Shown here piece by piece: positions 33,762-41,523 of a DNA stretch of 64,000 nt. Every line of letters starts with the position of its first letter. The first letter of the stretch is position 1. The notes below the pieces were generated by a model, which worked only from the letters and a program-made list of their open reading frames with translations, had not been told where the DNA came from and did not search any database. Origin of the DNA: Ardenticatenaceae bacterium (lineage in GTDB: Bacteria > Chloroflexota > Anaerolineae > Promineifilales > Promineifilaceae); the NCBI GenBank assembly GCA_030065875.1, contig JASJCR010000048.1, forward strand, positions 1 to 64,000. Reading direction: 5' to 3'. A program made the position numbers and the translations under genes.

Positions 33762-34778
33762 TTATGTTTGATTTAGGGGAGCCGTGGATTCACGGATCAC
33801 CAGTTCCACTCCCATATGGATCGTTTCCACCGGCCGGTGGGGATCTTCAATGAGCGCCAGCAGCCGCTTAAAAGCCAGCCGCCCCAATTCATATTTGTCA
33901 ACGGAAATCGATGTGAGGGCCGGCGAATTCATGGTAGCCAGCTGAATGTCATCAAATCCGATAATGGAAATATCTTCCGGTACGCGGCGGCCAATATCGC
34001 GGCAGGCGCGAATCGCCCCCAGGGCCATCAGATCGTTATAGCAAAAAAGGGCGGTGAGTTCCGGCTGCTGACCGAGCAGCGAGGTGGCGGCCCGATAACC
34101 ACCGGCGAGATTGGCGGATTCTTTTTCGATGTACTCTTCGCGGACCGGGAGGCCGTGTTTGGCGAGAGCGCTTTTGTACCCTTGAACCCGTCGCACCTGA
34201 CCGGGGAAAATTTGGGCATTTGACAACATACCGATTTGCCGGTGACCGAGCGAAAAGAGGTAATCAACGGCGCTTTCCGCTCCCTTTTTATTATCAATCA
34301 GCAGCAGGTTGACGTTTGGGTGTTCATAGAGACGATTGATTAATACCATCGGCCGGAAGGTGTCGGCAAATTTGGTCAATTCTTCATCAGCGGCGTGATG
34401 GGTAAAAGTAATCAGCCCATCCACGCCCTGAGCCACGAGCATGTTGAGCAGCCCCAGCTCCAGCTCGGCTTTTTCATCGGTGTTGACGATCAGGGCGGAG
34501 TAATCGTGAGCCAGGGCGGTATCCTGCACACCCCGGGCCATTTCGGGGAAAAAGGGGTTGGTAATATCCTGCAGGACCAGGCCAACCATAAACGTGCGCT
34601 GGGTATTTAGCGCTTGCGCCAGGCGGCTGGGCCGGTAACCCATGGTGTTAACCAGCTCCAGGATCCGCGCTTTGGTTGCGGGGTGGATTTCCCCTTTGTC
34701 ATTGATGGCCCGAGAGACGGTTTGTTTGGAAACGCCGGCTGCTTTGGCCACGTCATCGATGGTGACACGCTGTTTCAT
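33762..34778 (-). CDS. LacI-family repressor of the galactoside operon
   Basis: A 338-residue regulator. The N-terminal HTH (VTIDDVAKAAGVSKQTVSRAINDKG) and hinge helix (RPSRLAQALN) are classic, followed by a periplasmic-binding-like sugar sensor with GLVLQDITNPFFPEMARGVQ, and ending in a dimer interface. It is encoded just before the permease genes on the same strand, with a double palindrome in the gap. It probably senses a galactoside-derived sugar. A weaker operator-like sequence lies next to its own promoter, suggesting autoregulation. Confidence 0.95.
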   Translation of the reverse strand: MKQRVTIDDVAKAAGVSKQTVSRAINDKGEIHPATKARILELVNTMGYRPSRLAQALNTQRTFMVGLVLQDITNPFFPEMARGVQDTALAHDYSALIVNTDEKAELELGLLNMLVAQGVDGLITFTHHAADEELTKFADTFRPMVLINRLYEHPNVNLLLIDNKKGAESAVDYLFSLGHRQIGMLSNAQIFPGQVRRVQGYKSALAKHGLPVREEYIEKESANLAGGYRAATSLLGQQPELTALFCYNDLMALGAIRACRDIGRRVPEDISIIGFDDIQLATMNSPALTSISVDKYELGRLAFKRLLALIEDPHRPVETIHMGVELVIRESTAPLNQT

Positions 34779-34794
34779 GTTGTCCTCGCTACTC

Positions 34795-34852
34795 CCGTTA
34801 CTGTCACGTGAGCGGTCACGGAAAGTGTAGATGAGATGGGGGAGAAAGGCAA
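34795..34852 (-). promoter_or_regulatory. lacI promoter with degenerate operator
   Basis: Minus-strand TTGCCT (34847-34852), 17-nt spacer, TACACT (34824-34829). Just downstream CCGTTACTGTCACGTGAGCG continuing to 34821 keeps the outer CCGTTAC...GTCACGG half-sites of the operators at 33692. Same promoter-operator layout as the permease promoter. Confidence 0.5.
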
Positions 34853-34861
34853 GTGGATAGG

Positions 34862-34998
34862 GTAGTTATTCGTTATTGGTTATTGGTGTAATAGTGTATT
34901 AGTGTATTAGTGTAATGGTATATTTGTTAGGGTGATCCCTATGGCAATTCAAGTCAATAAACCAATAACCAATACACTAATATACCAATATACCAATG
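34862..34998. repeat. YATTRGT-family long inverted repeat, copy 1
   Basis: The left arm is made of words such as TTATTGGTTATTGGTGTAAT and the right arm of AATAACCAATACACTAATAT, so the two halves pair loosely over about 50 bp around a G/T-rich centre. The same architecture occurs on both sides of the tautomerase gene (40732, 41358). Confidence 0.75.
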
Positions 34999-35001
34999 CA
35001 C

Positions 35002-35973
35002 TTATTTTATGGAGATTAAATGGTTGGGCTCCTGCCCGTCCAGCACTCGTTGGCAGTTGGCGAATTGAGCGCGATTAATGGCATATTGTCGTTCGACGGT
35101 GCCGCTGGCGATGTGAGGGGTGGCGATGACGTTTGGCAGCTGAAAGATCGGGTGGTCGGCAGGGGGCGGTTCCGGATCATAGACGTCGATCCCGGCCCCA
35201 AAGAGATGCCCGGACAGAAGGGCTTCGTGTAGCGAGGGTAGGCTGTATGTTGGCCCGCGGCTGGTGTTGATAAAAATCGCCCCCGGCCGCATGCGCTCAA
35301 ACTCTGCCGAACCTATCATCCCGCGCGTCAGAGGGGTGAGGGGAACGTGCAGGGTAAGAATATCCGACTGGGCAACAGCGGTGGCGAATGACACCCGCTG
35401 TAAATCGTATCGTTTTTCTAGCTCGACGGGCATCTCCAGAATGTCGTTGTACAGCACCCGGCAGCCAAAGGCGTGAGCCAGGTGGGCGACTCGTTTACCA
35501 ATGCGGCCGAGGCCGATGATCCCCAACGTTTTGCCGTGTAAATTGTGAGAGCCCTGCCGCCAGCCAAACATATTCCATCCGCCGTTCATCATCGATTGGC
35601 GCACGGCCGGGAGCTGCTTGGAGAGGGTCAGGATCATCATAAACACGTGCTCCGAAACCCCTTCGGCCGTCATCGCCGGAGTCACCGCGGCCGGAATCCC
35701 CATTTGATGAAGCGTGACCACGTCAACGGCGTCATATCCGACCCCGTTGTGCATGACGAGCCGGCAGTTTGACAACAGCCTTGCTTGAGCGGTGGACAGC
35801 TCCGTGCACACGACAAAATCCGCCTTGGGGAGCAGCGCTTCACTTTGCTCAGTATCCGCCAAATCGAGAAATGCCACCTCAAATTCCGGGGGTGCAACCT
35901 CGGCTACAACCTGCTGTATCCACGGATGAACTGTCGTAAATACAATGAGATGCTTTTTCGACAAAGGGTTCAT
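35002..35973 (-). CDS. D-isomer-specific 2-hydroxyacid dehydrogenase
   Basis: A 323-residue NAD-dependent dehydrogenase of the phosphoglycerate/glyoxylate reductase family. Start at 35973 (MNPLSKKHLIVFTT) because GGGAGGAG precedes it; an in-frame ATG at 36009 lies in the overlap with the previous gene. The Rossmann motif GIIGLGRIGKRVAHLAHAFG is near residue 145. Catalytic Arg is in NTSRGP, Glu in YDPEPP and His in ATPHIASGT, all three present. Next upstream on the same strand is an M24 peptidase. Substrate not clear; hydroxypyruvate/glyoxylate or sugar acids are typical. Confidence 0.93.
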   Translation of the reverse strand: MNPLSKKHLIVFTTVHPWIQQVVAEVAPPEFEVAFLDLADTEQSEALLPKADFVVCTELSTAQARLLSNCRLVMHNGVGYDAVDVVTLHQMGIPAAVTPAMTAEGVSEHVFMMILTLSKQLPAVRQSMMNGGWNMFGWRQGSHNLHGKTLGIIGLGRIGKRVAHLAHAFGCRVLYNDILEMPVELEKRYDLQRVSFATAVAQSDILTLHVPLTPLTRGMIGSAEFERMRPGAIFINTSRGPTYSLPSLHEALLSGHLFGAGIDVYDPEPPPADHPIFQLPNVIATPHIASGTVERQYAINRAQFANCQRVLDGQEPNHLISIK

Positions 35974-36005
35974 TTCTCCTCCCAATACCCAACACCTAAC
36001 ACCCA

Positions 36006-37205
36006 TCACCCAACACCTAAATACCGAATCGAATCCTGTGGGGTACTCAAATACACCACCCCTTCTTTAGTCACCACCACATCTTCTTCAAGGCTCATGA
36101 TGCCCCGCCCCTCGACCACCACGTGTAATTCGAGCGTGAAGACGTTGCCTACTTCCACTTCCAGTTCGCAAGACCCCTTGTACCGTTCCCACTGTGGGCC
36201 AAGCACCGTGCCACCATCGTGAGCCACTCGCCCCATCATGTGGCCAAAGGCATGCATGTATTCGGGATAGCCGTGGTCAACGATAAATTCCCGGGCCGCT
36301 TCGTCTACTTTCCAGCCTGGGGTGCCCGGGCGTAGGAATTTTTCCCCGGTTTGGATCGCCCCGGAAACTGCCATAAACGCCCGCTGCACGTCCGGTGGGG
36401 CTTCTGTCTCCCCATCATTTAGCACATACCACATGCGCTGTAAATCAGAGGCGTAACCGTTTTCGCGCACGCCCAGATCGATGTGCAGCAAATGCCCTTT
36501 TTGCAGCGCCACATCCCCTGGTACCGCATGCCCCACGGCCGAGTCGGGGCCACAGGTGACAATCGGGTTAAACGGCTTGGGCCAGGAGTAGCCAAGCCCC
36601 ATCTCGTCGATACGGCCGTGCACAAAATCGGAAATTTCTCGTTGGGTCATGCCCGGTCTGACAAAATTCTCGATTTCATCAAACAATTTTTCGGTGGTTT
36701 GAACCGCCTGGCGAATGCGGGCGATCTCGATTGGGCTTTTACGGCCGCGCAGGTGAAAATTGATCTGCTCGGCCGAAATCAACCGTTCCTCAAATCCGCT
36801 GCCGGCCAGATAATTGTGCAGCGTGCGAAACATGCCGTGGCTCAACCCGTCAGCGGCGACATCTCGCTCTGAATAATTGATGGCGATGGTGCGCGGCTGC
36901 AGCCTGTTTAGCTGCTCCAACAAAGGAGCGCGGATTCCTTCATTGTAGCCAATCACTTCACTGTAAACGCCCATCTCGAGCAAATTGGCGCTGTCATATT
37001 GCCCGACAAGGGCGATTTTCTCCCCTGTTTTGGTGATCAGGAAGGCGGAGTGCCAGGTTAAATCCCCACCAAAGATCAGCTCCAGGGCGGGGTCAGGGGC
37101 CATCGACGTTTCGCGCACAAACGTGAGCCACAGATCGATGTCGAGCTCCCGCAAAATGTGCACGGCCTGGGTCACTTTTTCGGAAATTAATTGGGTGTCT
37201 TCCAT
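36006..37205 (-). CDS. M24-family metallopeptidase (Xaa-Pro peptidase-like)
   Basis: A 399-residue pita-bread-fold enzyme. The creatinase-like N-terminal domain (about 1-160) precedes the catalytic domain. The dinuclear metal ligands are visible: Asp in LHIDLGV and in YASDLQRMW (about 242 and 253), His in HAFGHMMGRVAHD (about 317), Glu in VFTLELHVVVEG and Glu in SLEEDVVVTKEG. Members remove N-terminal residues before proline or hydrolyse related amide/C-N bonds. The next gene begins within a few bases of its stop codon, so the two may be co-transcribed. Confidence 0.93.
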   Translation of the reverse strand: MEDTQLISEKVTQAVHILRELDIDLWLTFVRETSMAPDPALELIFGGDLTWHSAFLITKTGEKIALVGQYDSANLLEMGVYSEVIGYNEGIRAPLLEQLNRLQPRTIAINYSERDVAADGLSHGMFRTLHNYLAGSGFEERLISAEQINFHLRGRKSPIEIARIRQAVQTTEKLFDEIENFVRPGMTQREISDFVHGRIDEMGLGYSWPKPFNPIVTCGPDSAVGHAVPGDVALQKGHLLHIDLGVRENGYASDLQRMWYVLNDGETEAPPDVQRAFMAVSGAIQTGEKFLRPGTPGWKVDEAAREFIVDHGYPEYMHAFGHMMGRVAHDGGTVLGPQWERYKGSCELEVEVGNVFTLELHVVVEGRGIMSLEEDVVVTKEGVVYLSTPQDSIRYLGVG

Positions 37206-37212
37206 AAATTTT

Positions 37213-37290
37213 CAGCTCTCAGCCGCAGATTAACACCGATTACCACAGATTTTTCTTTCTAATCTGTGAAAATCCGCGTAAATCCGTGGC
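37213..37290. repeat. CCGCAGATT-family repeat, copy 5
   Basis: AGCCGCAGATTAACACCGAT and then AATCTGTGAAAATCCGCGTA and AATCCGTGGC form the usual inverted halves in the gap between the M24 and peroxiredoxin genes. Confidence 0.7.
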
Positions 37291-37320
37291 TATTTTACAA
37301 ATCGTTTTCCAATTGATGGC

Positions 37321-37791
37321 CTATGCCGAGTCGAGATTATCGATCAGAGCCAACATCTCCTCCGTTGGGGGAATGTCGGTCATGTTGTGCCCATAGTGGA
37401 CAAAGCGCACCACCCCCTCTTTATCAACCAGCAGCTGGGCGGGCATACGGCCGAATTTAAAGAGCTTGATCTGCTGGCCGTAAAGCTTGAGCACCGAATG
37501 CTTAGGATCGGGCAGACCGACAAACGGCAGATCGTTTTCCCCAAAATAGTCAGCGAACTTTTGGGCATTTTCCGGCCCCACCACGACAACGGCCGTATCC
37601 CGTTCGACAAATTTCTCATGATCCTGGCGCAACTGCGCCATGTGCGCGCGGCAGTACGGTCATATAAAGCCGCGGTTAAAGACGAGCAGAACATTTTGCT
37701 GTCCCTGAAAGTCCGTGAGTGATACCGATTCTCCTTGATAGCTTTCAAGGGTAAAAGGGGGTGCCTGGCTGTTTAATTCAACACTGGCCAT
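37321..37791 (-). CDS. Peroxiredoxin-like (AhpC/TSA) protein with in-frame TGA: probable selenoprotein
   Basis: Read from the ATG at 37791, the frame encodes a 156-residue thioredoxin-fold protein interrupted by a single TGA at codon 44 (37660-37662). Around it the protein reads LLVFNRGFI-U-PYCRAHMAQL; this is the spot where AhpC/TSA relatives carry the peroxidatic Cys of a CxxC-type motif, so U-P-Y-C is the likely reading. Both sides of the TGA continue the same family: VELNSQAPPFTLESYQGESV before, FGRMPAQLLVDKEG and VRFVHYGHNMTDIPP after. The hairpin TGGCGC-AGTT-GCGCCA (37625-37640) begins 19 nt after the TGA with G at loop position 2, as expected for a bacterial SECIS. If read as stop it would be a broken gene of 43 plus 106 residues. 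The role would be reduction of peroxides by thiols. Confidence 0.85.
37625..37640 (-). promoter_or_regulatory. Candidate bacterial SECIS hairpin
   Basis: On the minus strand TGGCGC AGTT GCGCCA is a perfect 6-bp stem with a 4-nt loop, 19 nt after the in-frame TGA. The loop G is about 27 nt from the TGA. Known bacterial SECIS elements lie just downstream of the UGA, with a small apical loop 16-37 nt away having a G among its first two bases. Confidence 0.65.
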
Positions 37792-37839
37792 GATTACTCT
37801 CCATTTTTTTGAGTAGTTTACAAAAATAATTGTTAATAG

Positions 37840-37915
37840 AAGCCGCGGATTTTCACAGAGCTCCGCAGGAGCAAGAGAATAATCCGGGCTTATCCGTGAA
37901 ATCCGCAGCTATTTC
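37840..37915. repeat. CCGCAGATT-family repeat, copy 6
   Basis: AGCCGCGGATTTTCACAGAG, then CTCCGCAGGAGCAAGAGAAT and TTATCCGTGAAATCCGCAGC. The block GAGCTCCGCAGGAGC is shared with the copies at 16083, 50210 and 58148. It lies between the peroxiredoxin and esterase genes. Confidence 0.7.
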
Positions 37916-38718
37916 TTTAGCAAAAACGTCAGCGGGATATGCACCCGCTCACGCCACGCGGATTCTGAATGTTCCGCGCCTTCAAAGCGGCGGGTGATCC
38001 AATCTTTTTCACCCTGATAACCTGATTCCCGCATGAGTGCATCTACTTTGAGCTGATGGGGTTCATACAGCGCATCGAGGGTTTCTGTGCCGTAATCATA
38101 ATAAATGCGATGATGGCCGGGCTGCGGCAAATGTTCTTTTAAGTAGTCGAGCATGACCCCATCCACCGCCGGCCAGTGGGTCGAGACGCAGCCCGCTCCG
38201 GAAAAAACATCCGGATATTGACATGATGCATAGAGCGAGACCAGCCCACCCATGCTTGAGCCCATGACAGAGGTATGCTCCCGGCTGCCAACCGTGCGAT
38301 ATTCCCCGTCGATAAATGGTTTTAGCTCTTCAACCAGAAAGCGCAAATAGCTGTCGGAAAGGATGGTGTTGCCAAAATCTGGAGGCAGCTTCTTTTGCGC
38401 TTTCTGCCCTTGGGCGGTTTCAAACGGCCGCTGCGGCAGATACTCGGCCAGCCGTCTGTCGGTATTCCAAATGCCGACGATGATCACTTCAGGCACTTCA
38501 CCGGCCGCGATGAGCTTCTCCATAGCGGGCACGATCCCCCAATCTTCGCCGGAGTCGGAATATTGTTTGTAGAACAGGTTTTGGCCATCGTGCATATACA
38601 AAACGCCAAAACGTTTTTTTGAATCAGCCCGATAACCCGGCGGCAGCCAGACATCGACATTTCGCGGCTTAATGAAAGCTGAAGGGAAGTTTTTGTGGTG
38701 CTTTAGTTGATGACTCAT
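37909..38718 (-). CDS. Enterochelin-esterase-like alpha/beta hydrolase
   Basis: A 269-residue serine hydrolase of the esterase D/Fes superfamily. VDVWLPPGYR and FGVLYMHDGQNLF are the family entry strands; the nucleophile is in VMGSSMGGLVSLYASCQYP near residue 154. The catalytic His is probably in GAEHSESAWRERV near the C-terminus. No signal peptide is evident. Targets could be feruloyl- or acetyl-esters on sugars, or siderophores. The gene follows the probable selenoprotein by about 115 bp upstream on the same strand. Confidence 0.9.
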   Translation of the reverse strand: MSHQLKHHKNFPSAFIKPRNVDVWLPPGYRADSKKRFGVLYMHDGQNLFYKQYSDSGEDWGIVPAMEKLIAAGEVPEVIIVGIWNTDRRLAEYLPQRPFETAQGQKAQKKLPPDFGNTILSDSYLRFLVEELKPFIDGEYRTVGSREHTSVMGSSMGGLVSLYASCQYPDVFSGAGCVSTHWPAVDGVMLDYLKEHLPQPGHHRIYYDYGTETLDALYEPHQLKVDALMRESGYQGEKDWITRRFEGAEHSESAWRERVHIPLTFLLKK

Positions 38719-39033
38719 AGATTAATAAAAAAATTATAGGGAGTAGATTATCGTAGAGGTCAGAAGGACCATAACCCGGATTACTGGGACTAGGTTGTGT
38801 TGATATTTGGGTAATTCCTTCACCCCCGCATTGAAATGCGGGGCTAAAGGTTCGAAATTGATTGCATCCCAACCCATTAGCCGTCGATTTTAATCGGCGG
38901 ATGTAGAAAATGCCGTCATTTTAACGGTGCACCCATCATTAAAATCACTCAAACGTCAATGGAACCTAATTCTTCGACAATTCCTTTCCTAAGCCACTTT
39001 GCAAATTCCTCATATGTTGTCTTGTTAATGAGT
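38719..39033. repeat. 315-bp gap with three small hairpin repeats
   Basis: CCCCGCATTGAAATGCGGGG (38824-38843), CCGTCGATTTTAATCGGCGG (38881-38900) and GCCGTCATTTTAACGGTGC (38912-38930) are hairpins of the kind that follow AGCC/CTAAAGG words in many environmental genomes. No gene is recognised. Confidence 0.65.
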
Positions 39034-40734
39034 TCAACGACAAATCAGCACCGGCCGGTTGCGCGTTCGCAATACTTCATCAACTGTACTACCCAGAACG
39101 ATACTGCGCCACGATTTGGCGCTGTAACCACCGATCAAAACTAAATCGATGTCATTTTCTCTAGCAAAAGTCATGATCATTGCGCCCGTTTTTTTCCCTT
39201 TTTGCCTGATGACATTCCCGTTCACCCCTCGTTCGGCCAAATAGCGGCCGGCTTCCCCGGCTGCTTCTGGGGCATTGATGCACAACACCTGCAGGTCAGA
39301 ACCCCACTGCCCGGCCATGTAAGTGGCGATATAAAGCGCCTCTTTTGCTTTGGGGTGGCCATCATAAGCGAGCAGCAGGCGATTTGGCCGGGTCGGCGTG
39401 CTGGGAACCGCCAAAATCGGCCGAGGGCAGCGGCGAATGAGCTGAGAGACGCCAGATCCGAGTCTAGCTACAGCGGAAGGGCCAGGCGGATGGGATAAGC
39501 TGAGGATGACGAGGTCTAAAAAGCGGGCCACGGCGCAAATTTTGTCAACGATGACCCCGGTCTCCACTAAAAAATGGCCCTTAATCTCAGCCTCCGAGCA
39601 GCGTTGGTCAAACGTTTGTTGAAGAGCAGCTACCGTGGGGTCAGCCTGGTTCATCTTGCTAGCTACCACATGCAGTCCAATAATCTGGCCGTTTTCGCGG
39701 CGAGCCAAATGAATTGCCTGGGTCAACGCATCCCAACAGGCATCCGTACCATCCAGGGCCACCAAAATATTGCGGAATAAGCGTGTGTCTCCGGTGAGCG
39801 GCCGGTCTAGTCGCCACTGACCGGCCGGTGGCCCTTCCTGGACCACGCGGGGGGTAACCGCTTCGGCCACTTTTTGCCCGACCCGCTGCGGCCGAGAACT
39901 GTGCTGGGCGACCAGATCCACCGCTACGGCATATGGTTCAATCTCTAAACCCCACTGTTCAATTAAAGCTTCCCGCCGCTTAAAAATCCAGATAAACAAA
40001 TCTGCTCGGGTGCGCTTTGGAAACTCCTGCAGTAAACCACGCCGATTGATATAGTCGACCGTTGGCCGGTAGAGCTGATCGTGCCAGATGACGGCCGCAT
40101 CTTTTAATGAGGTGTCTTCGTCGAGCCCCTGCCGCACCGCCTCGATCTGCCCCAGAAGCCAGCCGTATTGATTGGGCTGGGTGACCTTAAATTTGCTCTG
40201 CGGCCGGCTTTCATCCAGCCCGGTTTCCCCCAGAAAGTCACTCAGCTCGCTTTTTATGATCAAATCAATCGGCTGGTCATCGGCCGTCAGGGGCACCTTG
40301 GTTTTGACAAGGGTCACATTGGCGTCAATATGGGTTTCATCAGCCTGCCGGGCTACCGACACCCGATGATGACCATCCAGGACAAAATACACCTCGCCAA
40401 TTTGATAAACTTCAATGGGGGGCACCCCTTCCAGAGAAGTGACGGCCAATTCGACCTGAGTCCAGCGACCTCTGTCCCCTTCAACCAGCGGCAAGAAGCC
40501 CCGCGTAAAATCTTGATAGCGATCGACGCTGCCCACGATGGCATCTAGCGGAATCGATTGAAAGGTTTTGGCCGGCAGCTCATGACCGTGCAGCTGATGG
40601 CGCACTTTTTCATAATCAAGCAAATCGGCCGACCGGCCGGTCAGAAACGAAAGCAGCCGCTCGATGTTTGCCCGTCGGCGGGCTCGATAAAAGTCGTCGA
40701 TGGCTCGTAAATAATCTTGGGTGCGATTTTCCAT
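39034..40734 (-). CDS. ParB/sulfiredoxin-like domain fused to two UspA domains
   Basis: A 566-residue cytoplasmic protein. Residues about 1-180 look like a ParB/Srx-fold nuclease-like domain: FQSIPLDAIVGSVDRYQDF, then VYFVLDGHHRVSVARQ near 120, the GHHR-type motif of that fold. A helical middle follows (about 180-300). Two UspA domains are at about 325-445 (NILVALDGTDACWDALTQAI) and 450-566 (LLLAYDGHPKAKEALYIA). The last shows a full nucleotide loop, GGYSAKSWRSIVLGSTVDEVL. This fusion suggests nucleotide-dependent stress signalling with a nucleic-acid- or phosphate-bond-cleaving module. Function unproven. Confidence 0.85.
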   Translation of the reverse strand: MENRTQDYLRAIDDFYRARRRANIERLLSFLTGRSADLLDYEKVRHQLHGHELPAKTFQSIPLDAIVGSVDRYQDFTRGFLPLVEGDRGRWTQVELAVTSLEGVPPIEVYQIGEVYFVLDGHHRVSVARQADETHIDANVTLVKTKVPLTADDQPIDLIIKSELSDFLGETGLDESRPQSKFKVTQPNQYGWLLGQIEAVRQGLDEDTSLKDAAVIWHDQLYRPTVDYINRRGLLQEFPKRTRADLFIWIFKRREALIEQWGLEIEPYAVAVDLVAQHSSRPQRVGQKVAEAVTPRVVQEGPPAGQWRLDRPLTGDTRLFRNILVALDGTDACWDALTQAIHLARRENGQIIGLHVVASKMNQADPTVAALQQTFDQRCSEAEIKGHFLVETGVIVDKICAVARFLDLVILSLSHPPGPSAVARLGSGVSQLIRRCPRPILAVPSTPTRPNRLLLAYDGHPKAKEALYIATYMAGQWGSDLQVLCINAPEAAGEAGRYLAERGVNGNVIRQKGKKTGAMIMTFARENDIDLVLIGGYSAKSWRSIVLGSTVDEVLRTRNRPVLICR

Positions 40735-40930
40735 TAGTAATTGGTGTATTGGTTTATTTGTATATTAGTTATTGGTTATTGGTATATTTGTTTATTCGTG
40801 AAATGGCTTGCCTATTCAACCCCTTTTCCAAACACCCATCTGCCTGAAAATCTATAATCATTTAAACTACCAATACACCAATATACTAATATACCAATTA
40901 ACCAATAACCAATATACTAATTAACCAATT
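40732..40930. repeat. YATTRGT-family long inverted repeat, copy 2
   Basis: Left arm words TGGTGTATTGGTTTATTTGT and TATTAGTTATTGGTTATTGG; right arm ATACACCAATATACTAATAT and AACCAATAACCAATATACTA. The centre includes AACACCCATCTGCC. It separates the ParB-UspA gene from the tautomerase and could form a very long stem in either transcript. Confidence 0.75.
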
Positions 40931-40944
40931 TTCTTGGAGGTTTT

Positions 40945-41346
40945 ATGCCATTTTCCCGGATTGATTTACATGAAGGCAAGTCGGAATCTTACATTCAGGC
41001 GATAAGTGACGGTCTGCACGAGGCGCTGCAGGCCTGCTTCAACGTACCCGAGAGGGATCGCTTTCAGATTATCTCGGAACACAAGCCGGGGCGCATCATC
41101 TATGATGATTATTTTGACGTCAACCATTCAGACGCCTTTGTCTTGATCCAGATAACCATGGGCAGCGGCCGTTCTCAGGCCCAAAAGCGGGCCTTTTTTA
41201 AGCGGCTGGCCGAAAATCTAGCGCGGTCCCCAGGTTTGCGCCCCGAAGATTTGTTTATCGTCTTGTCAGAAAACGCGCTTGAAAACTGGAGCTTTGGCAA
41301 TGGGGAAGCCCACTGCCTGACCGTGCCGCGAGAAATGTGGCGTTAG
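40945..41346 (+). CDS. Tautomerase-family (4-OT/MIF fold) protein
   Basis: A 133-residue protein beginning MPFSRIDLHEGKS: after removal of Met the N-terminal Pro is the catalytic base/acid typical of this superfamily. It shows the double beta-alpha-beta layout with RFQIISEHKPGRIIYDDYF and VLIQITMGSGRSQAQKRAFF, the length of fused two-unit cis-CaaD/MSAD-like members. GGAGG precedes the ATG. It is flanked by two copies of the same A/T-rich inverted repeat and runs opposite to its neighbours, as if inserted between them. Substrate unknown. Confidence 0.9.
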   Translation: MPFSRIDLHEGKSESYIQAISDGLHEALQACFNVPERDRFQIISEHKPGRIIYDDYFDVNHSDAFVLIQITMGSGRSQAQKRAFFKRLAENLARSPGLRPEDLFIVLSENALENWSFGNGEAHCLTVPREMWR

Positions 41347-41357
41347 CGCTTGCCGGC

Positions 41358-41518
41358 TGATTGGTTTATTAGTGTATTAGTTTATTGGTATATTTGTTTA
41401 TGGGTGTTGCAACGCGTTTGAAAAAGGCTCGTTTGCCTACCCGGATGATCTAAATGCAAATCGAGCCAGCATACCAATACACCAATAACCAATACACTAA
41501 TAAACTAATAAACCAATC
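41358..41518. repeat. YATTRGT-family long inverted repeat, copy 3
   Basis: Left arm GATTGGTTTATTAGTGTATT with TTGGTATATTTG; right arm AATACACCAATAACCAATAC with CTAATAAACTAATAAACCAA. It ends at the stop codon of the HisD-family gene. The tautomerase gene therefore sits between two such elements. Confidence 0.75.
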
Positions 41519-41523
41519 CTCTC

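Noticed and set aside
37660-37662. TGA read simply as a nonsense mutation or sequencing error
   Set aside because: Possible, but it falls on the catalytic-cysteine codon, both halves keep family sequence without frameshift, and a SECIS-like hairpin follows; kept as candidate selenocysteine.
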